Shown piece after piece: positions 53,102 to 61,907 of a DNA stretch of 64,000 nucleotides. The number at the start of each line of letters is the position of its first letter. Positions within the stretch are counted from its first letter, which is position 1. Made by a program: the position numbers and the translations under genes. The DNA is from Streptomyces mobaraensis (lineage in GTDB: Bacteria > Actinomycetota > Actinomycetes > Streptomycetales > Streptomycetaceae): the NCBI RefSeq assembly GCF_020099395.1, contig NZ_CP083590.1:2418001-2482000 (forward strand). Direction: 5' to 3'. Under the pieces are notes generated by a model, which was not told the origin of the DNA, searched no databases, and saw only the letters and a program-made list of their open reading frames with translations.

Positions 53102-56100
53102 GTGTCGCCACAGTCCCCGAACACCTCGAGCACTTCGACCGACCAAGACGGGCAGGGCAAGAGCCCTGCTGATGTGTTCGGTCCCAATGAGTGGCTCGTC
53201 GACGAGATCTACCAGCAGTACCTCCAGGACCCGAACTCGGTCGACCGAGCCTGGTGGGACTTCTTCGCCGACTACAAGCCGGGCAAGGACGCCAACGCGC
53301 CGGCCACGCGGCAGGGGGTGACCGGGGGTACGGCTCCCGCCGCCCCGGCCGCTCCTCCGCAGCCACCCGCGGCCGCCGCCGCGCCCGCGCAGGCCGCCCC
53401 GGCTCCGGCCGCCGCCGCGCCCGCCGCTCCGGCGCAGGCCGCCCCGGCGCAGGCCGCTCCGGCCGCCGCCGCGAAGCCCGCCGCCGCGCCCGCCAAGCCG
53501 GCCGCCGCCAAGCCCGCGGCCAAGGCCGCCCCGGCGACCGAGGCCCCGGCCGGCCCCGAGTACGTGACGCTGCGCGGCCCCGCCGCCGCGGTCGCCAAGA
53601 ACATGAACGCCTCCCTGGAGCTGCCGACGGCCACGTCCGTCCGCGCCGTCCCGGTGAAGCTGCTGTTCGACCAGCGCATCGTCATCAACAACCACCTCAA
53701 GCGCGCCCGGGGTGGCAAGGTCTCCTTCACGCACCTCATCGGCTACGCCATGGTGCAGGCGCTGAAGCTGATGCCGTCGATGAACTACTCCTTCACGGAG
53801 AAGGACGGCAAGCCCACCCTCGTCAAGCCCGAGCACGTCAACCTGGGCCTGGCGATCGACCTGGTGAAGCCGAACGGCGACCGCCAGCTCGTGGTGGCGG
53901 CCATCAAGAAGGCCGAGACCCTGAACTTCTTCGAGTTCTGGCAGGCCTACGAGGACATCGTCCGCCGCGCCCGCGTCGGCAAGCTGACGATGGAGGACTT
54001 CACCGGCGTCACCGCGTCGCTGACCAACCCCGGCGGCATCGGCACCGTGCACTCCGTGCCGCGCCTGATGCCCGGCCAGGGCCTCATCCTCGGCGTGGGC
54101 GCGATGGACTACCCCGCCGAGTTCCAGGGCACCTCGCAGGACGCCCTGAACAAGATGGGCATCTCGAAGGTCATGACCCTGACCTCGACCTACGACCACC
54201 GCGTCATCCAGGGCGCCGCGTCGGGCGAGTTCCTGCGGATCATGAACCAGCTGCTGCTGGGCGAGAACGGCTTCTACGACGACATCTTCGAGGCGCTGCG
54301 GATCCCCTACGAGCCGGTCCGCTGGCTCAAGGACATCGACGCCTCGCACGACGACGACGTCACCAAGGCCGCCCGCGTCTTCGAGCTGATCCACGCGTAC
54401 CGGGTGCGCGGCCACGTCATGGCCGACACCGACCCGCTGGAGTACCGCCAGCGCAAGCACCCCGACCTGGACATCACCGAGCACGGCCTCACCCTGTGGG
54501 ACCTGGAGCGCGACTTCGCGGTCGGCGGTTTCGCCGGCAAGTCGATGATGAAGCTGCGCGACATCCTGGGCGTGCTGCGCGACTCGTACTGCCGCACCAC
54601 CGGCATCGAGTTCATGCACATCCAGGACCCCAAGCAGCGCAAGTGGATCCAGGACCGGGTCGAGCGCGGCCACTCCAAGCCGGAGCGCGAGGAGCAGCTG
54701 CGGATCCTCCGCCGCCTGAACGCGGCCGAGGCGTTCGAGACGTTCCTGCAGACCAAGTACGTCGGCCAGAAGCGCTTCTCGCTGGAGGGCGGCGAGTCCG
54801 TCATCCCGCTGCTGGACGCGGTGCTGGACGCGGCCGCCGAGGCCCGCCTCGACGAGGCCGTCATCGGCATGGCCCACCGTGGCCGGCTCAACGTGCTGGC
54901 CAACATCGTCGGCAAGTCCTACGCGCAGATCTTCCGGGAGTTCGAGGGCAACCTCGACCCGAAGTCGATGCACGGCTCCGGCGACGTCAAGTACCACCTG
55001 GGCGCCGAGGGCGTCTTCACCGGCCTGGACGGCGAGCAGATCAAGGTCTCGCTGGCCGCCAACCCGTCCCACCTGGAGACGGTCGACCCGGTCGTCGAGG
55101 GCATCTCCCGCGCCAAGCAGGACATCATCGGCAAGGCGGGCACGGACTTCACCGTCCTGCCGGTCCAGCTGCACGGCGACGCGGCCTTCGCGGGCCAGGG
55201 CGTCGTGGCCGAGACCCTGAACATGTCGCAGCTGCGCGGCTACCGCACCGGCGGCACCGTGCACATCGTCATCAACAACCAGGTCGGCTTCACCGCGCCG
55301 CCGGAGTCCTCGCGCTCGTCGATGTACTGCACCGACGTCGCCCGGATGATCGAGGCGCCGATCTTCCACGTGAACGGTGACGACCCGGAGGCCGTGGTCC
55401 GCGTCGCGCGGCTCGCCTTCGAGTTCCGCCAGGCGTTCAACAAGGACGTCGTCATCGACCTGATCTGCTACCGGCGCCGGGGCCACAACGAGGCCGACAA
55501 CCCCTCGTTCACCCAGCCGCTGATGTACGACCTGATCGACAAGAAGCGCTCGGTGCGCAAGCTGTACACCGAGTCGCTGATCGGCCGGGGCGACATCACC
55601 CTGGAGGAGGCCGAGCAGGCCCTGCAGGACTACCAGGGCCAGCTGGAGAAGGTCTTCACCGAGGTCCGCGAGGCCACCTCGGCGCCCGCCTCCGCCGAGG
55701 TCCCGGCCCCGCAGGCCGAGTTCCCGGTCCCGGTGAACACCGCGATCTCCCAGGAGGTCGTCAAGCGGATCGCCGAGTCCCAGGTCAACCTGCCGGAGAA
55801 CGTCACCGTCCACCCGCGTCTGCTGCCCCAGCTGCAGCGCCGCGCGGCCAGCGTCGAGGACGGCACGATCGACTGGGCCATGGGCGAGACCCTCGCCTTC
55901 GGCTCCCTCCTGATGGAGGGCACCCCGGTCCGCCTCTCCGGCCAGGACTCCCGCCGCGGCACCTTCGGCCAGCGCCACGCGGTGCTCGTCGACCGCGAGA
56001 CCGGCGAGGACTACACCCCGCTGCTCTACCTCTCCGAGGACCAGGCGCGCTTCAACGTCTACGACTCGCTGCTCAGCGAGTACGCGGCGATGGGCTTCGA

Positions 56101-56917
56101 GTACGGCTACTCGCTGGCCCGCCCGGACGCGCTCGTCCTGTGGGAGGCGCAGTTCGGCGACTTCGCCAACGGCGCGCAGAACATCGTGGACGAGTTCATC
56201 TCGTCGAGCGAGCAGAAGTGGGGCCAGACCTCCGGCGTCACCCTGCTCCTCCCCCACGGTTACGAGGGCCAGGGCCCGGACCACTCCTCGGCCCGCATCG
56301 AGCGCTACCTCCAGCTCTGCGCCCAGAACAACATGACGGTCGCCATGCCGACGCTGCCGTCGAATTACTTCCACCTCCTGCGCTGGCAGGTCCACAACCC
56401 GCACCACAAGCCGCTCATCGTCTTCACCCCGAAGTCGATGCTGCGCCTGAAGGCCGCGGCGTCCAAGGCGGAGGAGTTCACCACCGGCGGCTTCCGCCCG
56501 GTGATCGGCGACGCCACGGTGAACGCGGCCGACGTCCGCAAGGTCGTCTTCTGCTCCGGCAAGGTCTACTACGACCTGGAGGCCGAGCGGCAGAAGCGCG
56601 GCGCCACGGACACCGCCCTCATCCGCATCGAGCGCCTGTACCCGCTGCCGGGTGCCGAGCTCCAGGCGGAGATCGCCAAGTTCCCCAACGCCGAGAAGTA
56701 CATCTGGGCCCAGGAGGAGCCGGCGAACCAGGGTGCCTGGCCGTTCATCGCGCTGAACCTGATCGACCACCTCGACCTGGCGGTCGGCGCCGACATCCCG
56801 GCCCGCGAGCGCCTGCGCCGCGTCTCCCGCCCGCACTCCTCCTCCCCGGCGGTCGGCTCGGCCAAGCGCCACCAGGCGGAGCAGGCGGCCCTGGTCGCCG
56901 AGGTCTTCGACAGCTGA
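53102..56917 (+). CDS. kgd: Multifunctional 2-oxoglutarate metabolism enzyme (Kgd)
   Basis: This 1271-residue protein fuses an E2-type acyltransferase core with an E1 thiamine enzyme and makes succinyl-CoA (or succinic semialdehyde) in the TCA cycle, as in other actinobacteria. It starts SPQSPNTSS, then has [19 protein letters not shown], an Ala/Pro-rich linker (about 77-155), an E2 domain with TYDHRVIQG (catalytic His near 365), and an E1 part with [14 protein letters not shown] (about 593) and [13 protein letters not shown]. The start is GTG at 53102 with AGAGGG 11 bases upstream. TAGCCT (53047-53052) is a possible -10. A two-component system precedes it. Confidence 0.96.
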   Translation: MSPQSPNTSSTSTDQDGQGKSPADVFGPNEWLVDEIYQQYLQDPNSVDRAWWDFFADYKPGKDANAPATRQGVTGGTAPAAPAAPPQPPAAAAAPAQAAPAPAAAAPAAPAQAAPAQAAPAAAAKPAAAPAKPAAAKPAAKAAPATEAPAGPEYVTLRGPAAAVAKNMNASLELPTATSVRAVPVKLLFDQRIVINNHLKRARGGKVSFTHLIGYAMVQALKLMPSMNYSFTEKDGKPTLVKPEHVNLGLAIDLVKPNGDRQLVVAAIKKAETLNFFEFWQAYEDIVRRARVGKLTMEDFTGVTASLTNPGGIGTVHSVPRLMPGQGLILGVGAMDYPAEFQGTSQDALNKMGISKVMTLTSTYDHRVIQGAASGEFLRIMNQLLLGENGFYDDIFEALRIPYEPVRWLKDIDASHDDDVTKAARVFELIHAYRVRGHVMADTDPLEYRQRKHPDLDITEHGLTLWDLERDFAVGGFAGKSMMKLRDILGVLRDSYCRTTGIEFMHIQDPKQRKWIQDRVERGHSKPEREEQLRILRRLNAAEAFETFLQTKYVGQKRFSLEGGESVIPLLDAVLDAAAEARLDEAVIGMAHRGRLNVLANIVGKSYAQIFREFEGNLDPKSMHGSGDVKYHLGAEGVFTGLDGEQIKVSLAANPSHLETVDPVVEGISRAKQDIIGKAGTDFTVLPVQLHGDAAFAGQGVVAETLNMSQLRGYRTGGTVHIVINNQVGFTAPPESSRSSMYCTDVARMIEAPIFHVNGDDPEAVVRVARLAFEFRQAFNKDVVIDLICYRRRGHNEADNPSFTQPLMYDLIDKKRSVRKLYTESLIGRGDITLEEAEQALQDYQGQLEKVFTEVREATSAPASAEVPAPQAEFPVPVNTAISQEVVKRIAESQVNLPENVTVHPRLLPQLQRRAASVEDGTIDWAMGETLAFGSLLMEGTPVRLSGQDSRRGTFGQRHAVLVDRETGEDYTPLLYLSEDQARFNVYDSLLSEYAAMGFEYGYSLARPDALVLWEAQFGDFANGAQNIVDEFISSSEQKWGQTSGVTLLLPHGYEGQGPDHSSARIERYLQLCAQNNMTVAMPTLPSNYFHLLRWQVHNPHHKPLIVFTPKSMLRLKAAASKAEEFTTGGFRPVIGDATVNAADVRKVVFCSGKVYYDLEAERQKRGATDTALIRIERLYPLPGAELQAEIAKFPNAEKYIWAQEEPANQGAWPFIALNLIDHLDLAVGADIPARERLRRVSRPHSSSPAVGSAKRHQAEQAALVAEVFDS

Positions 56918-56943
56918 TCCGCTGCGGATCCGTCCGCCGCACA

Positions 56944-56991
56944 CGGGCCGGGGCCCGTACCGCTTCCAGGAGCGGTACGGGCCCCGGCCCG
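56944..56991 (+). terminator. kgd terminator hairpin
   Basis: A perfect 21-bp stem (56944-56964 with 56971-56991) has a six-base loop TCCAGG and begins 27 bp after the kgd stop. It is the strongest hairpin noticed in the window. Confidence 0.85.
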
Positions 56992-57007
56992 TTCGCGCAC
57001 CCCCACT

Positions 57008-57030
57008 ATGACGATTTCGTCATGTAGGGT
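57008..57030 (+). promoter_or_regulatory. Palindromic operator and -10 of the Uma2-XRE operon
   Basis: ATGACGA-TT-TCGTCAT (57008-57023) is a perfect palindrome that ends one base before TAGGGT (57025-57030), a TANNNT -10. The ATG follows six bases later, so the mRNA is leaderless. A bound repressor would block the promoter. The HTH protein of the operon is the likely ligand. Confidence 0.65.
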
Positions 57031-57036
57031 GACGCC

Positions 57037-57621
57037 ATGATGGCTGAGACGCGACGAGAGAGCTACCGCCACCTGCGTTCACTGGCCGCACACCTCACTC
57101 CGCCGGCGCCCCTGAGCTCGCATGTCGAGATCAGCGACGGCCAGATCATCATGATGATGAGCCCCGCGGGCCGCCACGACCTCGCGGCTCTGCGCATCGA
57201 ACGCCAACTCCAGCCGCAGCTTCCCCCCGGAATCGTCGCCACCACCTCGGGCGACATCGAAGCGGCGGATCTAGGACAGCTACGCCGCCCCGACGTCCTC
57301 GTCCTGCCCGAAGCCGCCATGGACACGGACGATGCCATCGACCCCAAGGCCCTGCTCGCAGCGGTCGAAATCGTCTCTCCCTCCAACCCGGAGAACGACT
57401 ACGAGAGCAAGCTGCGCCACTACCCCCGGCTCGGCATCCCGCACTACCTGATCGTCGACCCCCGCGACGGCACCTGCGTCCACTACTGGGCCATCACCGA
57501 GAAGAACGGTGTCCCCGAGTACAGCGCCAGGGTCCCCTATACCTTCGGCGACGAGATCACCATCAGCGACTGGACCATCGACACCGGCGAACTGCCGCGC
57601 TACAACGCGGCCCCGCAGTGA
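57037..57621 (+). CDS. Uma2 family (DUF820) putative endonuclease, coupled to XRE gene
   Basis: The 194-residue protein has the Uma2 core: LSSHVEISDGQIIMMMSPAGRHD, LRRPDVLVLPE, AVEIVSPSNPENDYESKLRHYPRLGIPHYLIVDPRDG, with Asp, Glu and Lys as in PD-(D/E)XK nucleases. ATG at 57037 (or 57040) follows a -10 directly, so it is leaderless. The stop overlaps the start of an XRE gene by four bases. The operon layout resembles toxin-antitoxin modules, but toxicity is not shown for the family. Confidence 0.85.
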   Translation: MMAETRRESYRHLRSLAAHLTPPAPLSSHVEISDGQIIMMMSPAGRHDLAALRIERQLQPQLPPGIVATTSGDIEAADLGQLRRPDVLVLPEAAMDTDDAIDPKALLAAVEIVSPSNPENDYESKLRHYPRLGIPHYLIVDPRDGTCVHYWAITEKNGVPEYSARVPYTFGDEITISDWTIDTGELPRYNAAPQ

Positions 57622-57902
57622 ACACCGCGGCCCTCGTCCGCTCACGGAGGATCGAGCTCGGCCTTTCCCAGGCCGAGCTCGCCACCCGCGCGGGCACAGG
57701 CCAGGCCTTCATCTCGCGCGTCGAATCCGGCAAGGCGATACCGACCCTCCCGGTCCTCCAACGCCTTGCCACCGCCCTCGAATGCGACATCACGGTGAGC
57801 CTCACACCCCACCGGCAGGCCGACCTCCCGCCGGGGCGGCCGGGCCGGTCCTCGGCGAACGGTCCGGGCCCGGAGTCGCCGGGTGGGCCGGGGAGGGTCT
57901 GA
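57618..57902 (+). CDS. XRE-type HTH protein
   Basis: The 94-residue protein has an HTH_3 domain in residues 1-62 (RRIELGLSQAELATRAGTGQ, AFISRVESGKAIPTLPVLQRL) and a disordered tail of about 30 residues. The start is GTG at 57618, overlapping the Uma2 stop (GTGA). It probably binds the palindrome in the operon promoter. The last 101 bp overlap the 3' end of the convergent SGNH gene on the other strand. Confidence 0.88.
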   Translation: MNTAALVRSRRIELGLSQAELATRAGTGQAFISRVESGKAIPTLPVLQRLATALECDITVSLTPHRQADLPPGRPGRSSANGPGPESPGGPGRV

Positions 57903-58719
57903 CGTCCACCTGTTCGCTGATCCATCCGGCGGTGGCGGCGCGGGCGATCGCGTCGTAGAAGGCCGCCGCCATCTTGGCGTTGCCGGTGTCGTTCGGGTGG
58001 AGGTCGTCGACGAGGTCGCGGGGTGTGACGCGGTCCATGCCGGCGAACCGGACGCGCGCTCCCCTGCCACGCCGTTCCGCGACCCGGGTAGGCACCGCGT
58101 GGTTGGACGTTTCGACGCGCCGCTGGGTGGCAGGGTCGGCCGAGGGGGCGAGGGAGGACACCAGGACCGTCATGTCCGGGGCGGCCGTGGTGATGCGGTC
58201 GACGAGCGCGCCCAGCCGCTCGGGGGCGGTGTCCACCCGGTAGTCGTCGTGCAGGTCGTTGGTGCCGATGTGGAGCAGCACCACGTTGGGGCGGGCTCTC
58301 GGCAGCCAGGCGTCGATGCGGGACAGCAGGCCGTCGATCTTCCAGCCCCAGTGGCCCTCGTGGTCGGGGTCGGGAAGCCGCCCGTTCCGTTCGCCGCCGA
58401 CGAAGTCGACGACGTCGGCGTGGCCGGCGAGCCGGTCCCGCAGGACGGGCCGGTAGCCGCCGCCGGCCGGGCTGCCGGCGCCGCCGTGGGTGATCGAATC
58501 ACCCAGGGGCATCACCGCGAGGCGGGGGACTTTCCAGCCCCGCCCAAGGGCTCTGACTTCCGGCGGCCGGCGCGCGGGACGCTCCGGCTCCCGGCGGTCG
58601 CCGCCGAAGGCACAGGCGGCACCCGCGGCCGGCAGGAGGGCCTGCCTCCGCGTGCGAATCCGCCCGGACCCACGAGGCGGCCTCGCCCCGCCGTCCTCCG
58701 CCCGGCGTTCGGTATCCAA
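57802..58719 (-). CDS. SGNH/GDSL hydrolase
   Basis: The 305-residue protein has the SGNH blocks: GDSITHG (nucleophile Ser), GGYRPVLRDRL, HIGTNDLHDDY (Asn), and DDLHPNDTGNAKMA (Asp, His). It is an esterase or acyl hydrolase. The N-terminus (about 20-45) is weakly hydrophobic and may be a signal. The start is TTG at 58719 with AAGGAG seven bases upstream. The C-terminal 35 residues are disordered and overlap the XRE gene antisense. Confidence 0.88.
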   Translation of the reverse strand: MDTERRAEDGGARPPRGSGRIRTRRQALLPAAGAACAFGGDRREPERPARRPPEVRALGRGWKVPRLAVMPLGDSITHGGAGSPAGGGYRPVLRDRLAGHADVVDFVGGERNGRLPDPDHEGHWGWKIDGLLSRIDAWLPRARPNVVLLHIGTNDLHDDYRVDTAPERLGALVDRITTAAPDMTVLVSSLAPSADPATQRRVETSNHAVPTRVAERRGRGARVRFAGMDRVTPRDLVDDLHPNDTGNAKMAAAFYDAIARAATAGWISEQVDVRPSPAHPATPGPDRSPRTGPAAPAGGRPAGGV

Positions 58720-58818
58720 TACGCCGCTCCTTGAACCGACTCACGTCCGAGAGGCACGTCCTCTCGCACGGACTTGTGAGTCGGCCCAGGACGCGTTCGC
58801 GGCGCGGGCCTCGGGTCG

Positions 58819-61800
58819 CTAGCCCAGGTACGGCTCGAAGTCCCAGTACGGCCGGGAGCGTTGGCGGGCCGAGAGGGCGTGCGGGTGCTGGGCGCCCAGG
58901 GTGCGGGCGAGGCGCTGGAGGGCGTCCTCCTCCACCTTTTCCGCCTCCTCGTGCTCCCTCAGCGCCCGCAGGTCCGCCGCCAGGGCGACTTCGCAGGAGA
59001 GGGTGAAGGGGTGGTCCTGGCCGAGGGCGGTGCGGGCGCGGCGGAGGGTGTCGCGGCTGAGGTCGGCGGCGCTCTCCAGGCGGCCGGTGAAGTTGCGGCC
59101 GGCGGCGGCGTTGAGGGCGCAGCCGAGGACCCAGGGGTGGTCGGGGCCGAGGGACGCGGCCAGGCCCGCGTAGGCGGACTCGAACATGGTGAGGGCCTCG
59201 GCCCGTTCGCCGGCGGCCTGGAGGACGAGGCCGGTGTTGGAGAGCATCCCGGTGCTGATGGGGTGGGCGGGGCCGAGCAGGGTGCGGAAGCCGCTCTCGC
59301 CCTCCTCGATGAGCTCGCGGGCCTGGCGGATGTCGCCGTGCTCGCGGGCGTAGTTGCCGAAGTCCACGACGAGCCCCATCGTGGCGTAGTGCCGGCGGCC
59401 GTGGACCTGTTCCATCTGTTCGAGGAGGCTGGCCATGGCGCCGGTGAGGTCCTGCGGGGAGCCGGCGCGGCGCTGGCAGAGCAGCAGGTTGTGGCGGGCG
59501 CGCAGGGTCTGCGGGTGGTTGGCGCCGAGGACCTGGATGTGCAGCCGCATGCCGAGCTCCTGGCGGGCCAGGGCGTCGCCGTAGCGGCCCATCAGGCGCA
59601 GGTCGCGGGCGCAGGCGATGCCGGAGACCAGGGTGGCGGCGTGGCGGGCGCGGAGCTGGTTCTCGCGGGCGCGCAGGGTCTCCAGGTCGATGTCGTACGC
59701 CTCGGAGTAGCGGCCGAGCAGGCGGAGGCCGACGCCGAGGTTGTGCTGGGCGAGGAGGGTCGTGTAGTCCTCGGGGCCGAGCAGTTCGAGGGCCGTGTTG
59801 AGGACTTCGCGCTGCATCTGGAGGGCTTCGGTGTACTGGCCGAGGAAGCGCTGGTCGGCGGCGAGGCAGCTGGTGGCCGTCATCAGGCTGCCGGCGTCGG
59901 TGTCCGGGAGGGCGCGCAGCCGTTCCAGGCACTCGCGGTCGAGCTCGTAGGCGGCCCGGAAGAGGCCGTGGGCACGCAGGATGTTGCCCTGCTGGGTGGT
60001 GAGTTCGACCATCCGGGGGTGCTCGGGCGGGAACATCTCGGACCACTGGGTGCGGATCTGCTCCGCCAGCTCGACACCGGTGCGGAACTCGCCGCTGTGC
60101 ATGCAGTAGCGCAGCAGGTTGAGGACGGTCTCCTGGACCCGGTAGTCGTGGCTGCCCAGCGCGCCGGAGGGCTCCAGGTGCGGGAGGAGCTCGGCGTAGC
60201 GCGGCCAGAGCCGGCTGTCCTGGGGGTTGCCCGGGTCGGCGGCGGCGATCATACGGCGGACGATGCGGCGGTGCAGCTGCCGTTCCTCGGGCGAGGTGAG
60301 GCGGGCGACGATGTCGTGGACCAGCCGGTGCATGTGCACCGACTCCTGCTCGGGGCCGGGATCGTGTGCCTGGGTGGTGCGCAGGTCGCGGGACTCGCGG
60401 GTGAACACCGAGTAGTTGACCAGGGTGTCCAGCGCCCGCGTCCAGCTGGGCAGGTCGGAGACGAGCCAGCCGAGGCTGTCGGGCAGCTGGGCGGGCGGCA
60501 TGACGCGGATGAGGCCGATCGGGATCCGCCCGGCCCCGAACGACGTGCAGAGGGTGAGGAGTTCGACGGCGTGGGGCTGGGTCTCGCGGAGCCGGTTGAT
60601 CAGTATCGACCAGGAGGTGATCATCGAGGTGGGGATGCCCTCGTACTCGCCGTGGTCGGCCAGGCCGACCCCGTCGCCGTCCCGGACCATCCGCAGGTAG
60701 TCGGCGACCTCCATGTCCGACTCGCCCAGCCAGGCGGCGGCCTGGACCAGGGCGATGGGCACGTCGCCGAGCTCGGAGGCGACGGCGTCCGCCTGCTCGG
60801 CGGAGAGCCGGGGGGCGCGCCGCATCAGGTAGCCGGTGCTCTCGTGCCGCTGGAAGCCCGGTACGTCGACGGTGACGCCGTACCGGTCCCAGAGGCGGTT
60901 GCGCGAGGTGATCAGGACGTGCCCCTGGCCCCAGGGCAGGATCTCGTCGACGAGGTCGGTGTCGTCCCAGCCGTCGAAGATGATCAGCCAGTTCTTGTAG
61001 GGCTCGCCGCGGCGCAGCGCCTCGCGCAGCGCGCGGATGCGCTCGCCGGGCTCGGAGCCGACGTCGAGCTGGAGCTCGGGGGCGAGTTCGCCGAACCGCT
61101 CGCGCTGGGTGCCGCGGGTGTCGGAGTTGACCCACCAGACGACGTCGTAGTCGGAGCTGAACCGGTGCGCGTACTCGGCGGCCATCTGCGTCTTGCCGAT
61201 GCCGGACATGCCGACCAGGGCGCAGACGGCGGTGCCGCGGTCGGCGTCCATCAGCTGTTCCTGGACCTGGTTGAGCAGGTCGTCGCGGCCGGTGAAGCGG
61301 CGGTTGCGGCGGGGGACGTCGCCCCAGACGGCCGGGGGGTCGTTGGGGTAGCGGGTGCCGGGGCCGGGGGGCAGCGGGCGCCGGGGCGGCCCCTCGGGGA
61401 GCTGGAGGCGGGCGAGGAGCCGGCGCTCGGCCTCCGGCGCGCCGACGCCCCAGAGGTCGGCCGGCCCCAGGACGGCGGTGGCGGGCAGGAGTGCCCGGTT
61501 GGTGAGGTTGACGGCGGCGAACCGGTCGACGTTGTCCGCGACGATGCCGCGCAGGGCCTCGTTCCACTCGTCCTCGCGGCGTGGGCCGAGCTCGAAGAAC
61601 CAGTCGCTGAGCACCAGCAGGATCCGGCCGCTGGCCAGCAGCAGGTCGCTCAGCGCGGCCTCCAGGGGGACCTCGCGGGGCGGGTCCCAGCGGTGGAGCG
61701 TCGTCCGGTGGCCGTGGCTCTCCAGCCGGTGCTGGATCCAGGTCGCCCAAGGCCGGTAGAAGCCGGCGAAGACGATGGTGAAGTGCTCGCCGACCCGGTC

Positions 61801-61839
61801 CTGCGCACCGGTGCCGACCTGATACCGCTGCGTGTTCAT
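58819..61839 (-). CDS. fxsT: TIR-like/NB-ARC/TPR protein of the FxSxx-COOH system type (FxsT)
   Basis: The 1006-residue protein has an N-terminal TIR-like domain (about 15-130: HFTIVFAGFYRPWATWIQ, GRILLVLSDWFFELGP), an NB-ARC-type NTPase (P-loop VGMSGIGKTQMA near 208-219, LIIFDGWDDTDLVDEI Walker B, VLITSRNRLW) and a long TPR array (about 530-1000). This order is that of the FxSxx-COOH system TPR protein, a companion of ribosomal peptide modification genes. The start is ATG at 61839 with GAGGGA upstream. It lies 68 bp after the HExxH gene, in the same direction. Its action is unknown; STAND-type signalling is a fair inference. Confidence 0.88.
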   Translation of the reverse strand: MNTQRYQVGTGAQDRVGEHFTIVFAGFYRPWATWIQHRLESHGHRTTLHRWDPPREVPLEAALSDLLLASGRILLVLSDWFFELGPRREDEWNEALRGIVADNVDRFAAVNLTNRALLPATAVLGPADLWGVGAPEAERRLLARLQLPEGPPRRPLPPGPGTRYPNDPPAVWGDVPRRNRRFTGRDDLLNQVQEQLMDADRGTAVCALVGMSGIGKTQMAAEYAHRFSSDYDVVWWVNSDTRGTQRERFGELAPELQLDVGSEPGERIRALREALRRGEPYKNWLIIFDGWDDTDLVDEILPWGQGHVLITSRNRLWDRYGVTVDVPGFQRHESTGYLMRRAPRLSAEQADAVASELGDVPIALVQAAAWLGESDMEVADYLRMVRDGDGVGLADHGEYEGIPTSMITSWSILINRLRETQPHAVELLTLCTSFGAGRIPIGLIRVMPPAQLPDSLGWLVSDLPSWTRALDTLVNYSVFTRESRDLRTTQAHDPGPEQESVHMHRLVHDIVARLTSPEERQLHRRIVRRMIAAADPGNPQDSRLWPRYAELLPHLEPSGALGSHDYRVQETVLNLLRYCMHSGEFRTGVELAEQIRTQWSEMFPPEHPRMVELTTQQGNILRAHGLFRAAYELDRECLERLRALPDTDAGSLMTATSCLAADQRFLGQYTEALQMQREVLNTALELLGPEDYTTLLAQHNLGVGLRLLGRYSEAYDIDLETLRARENQLRARHAATLVSGIACARDLRLMGRYGDALARQELGMRLHIQVLGANHPQTLRARHNLLLCQRRAGSPQDLTGAMASLLEQMEQVHGRRHYATMGLVVDFGNYAREHGDIRQARELIEEGESGFRTLLGPAHPISTGMLSNTGLVLQAAGERAEALTMFESAYAGLAASLGPDHPWVLGCALNAAAGRNFTGRLESAADLSRDTLRRARTALGQDHPFTLSCEVALAADLRALREHEEAEKVEEDALQRLARTLGAQHPHALSARQRSRPYWDFEPYLG

Positions 61840-61907
61840 GCGCGTCCCTCGTTCCTTCGCACCGCGTGGTCCGGGCGGCCGCCCGGGGGTCCGGTGCGGC
61901 GGCATCA

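Noticed and set aside
53027..56944. 1305-codon minus-strand open frame
   Set aside because: Antisense of kgd, composition-driven, no start signal or domain.
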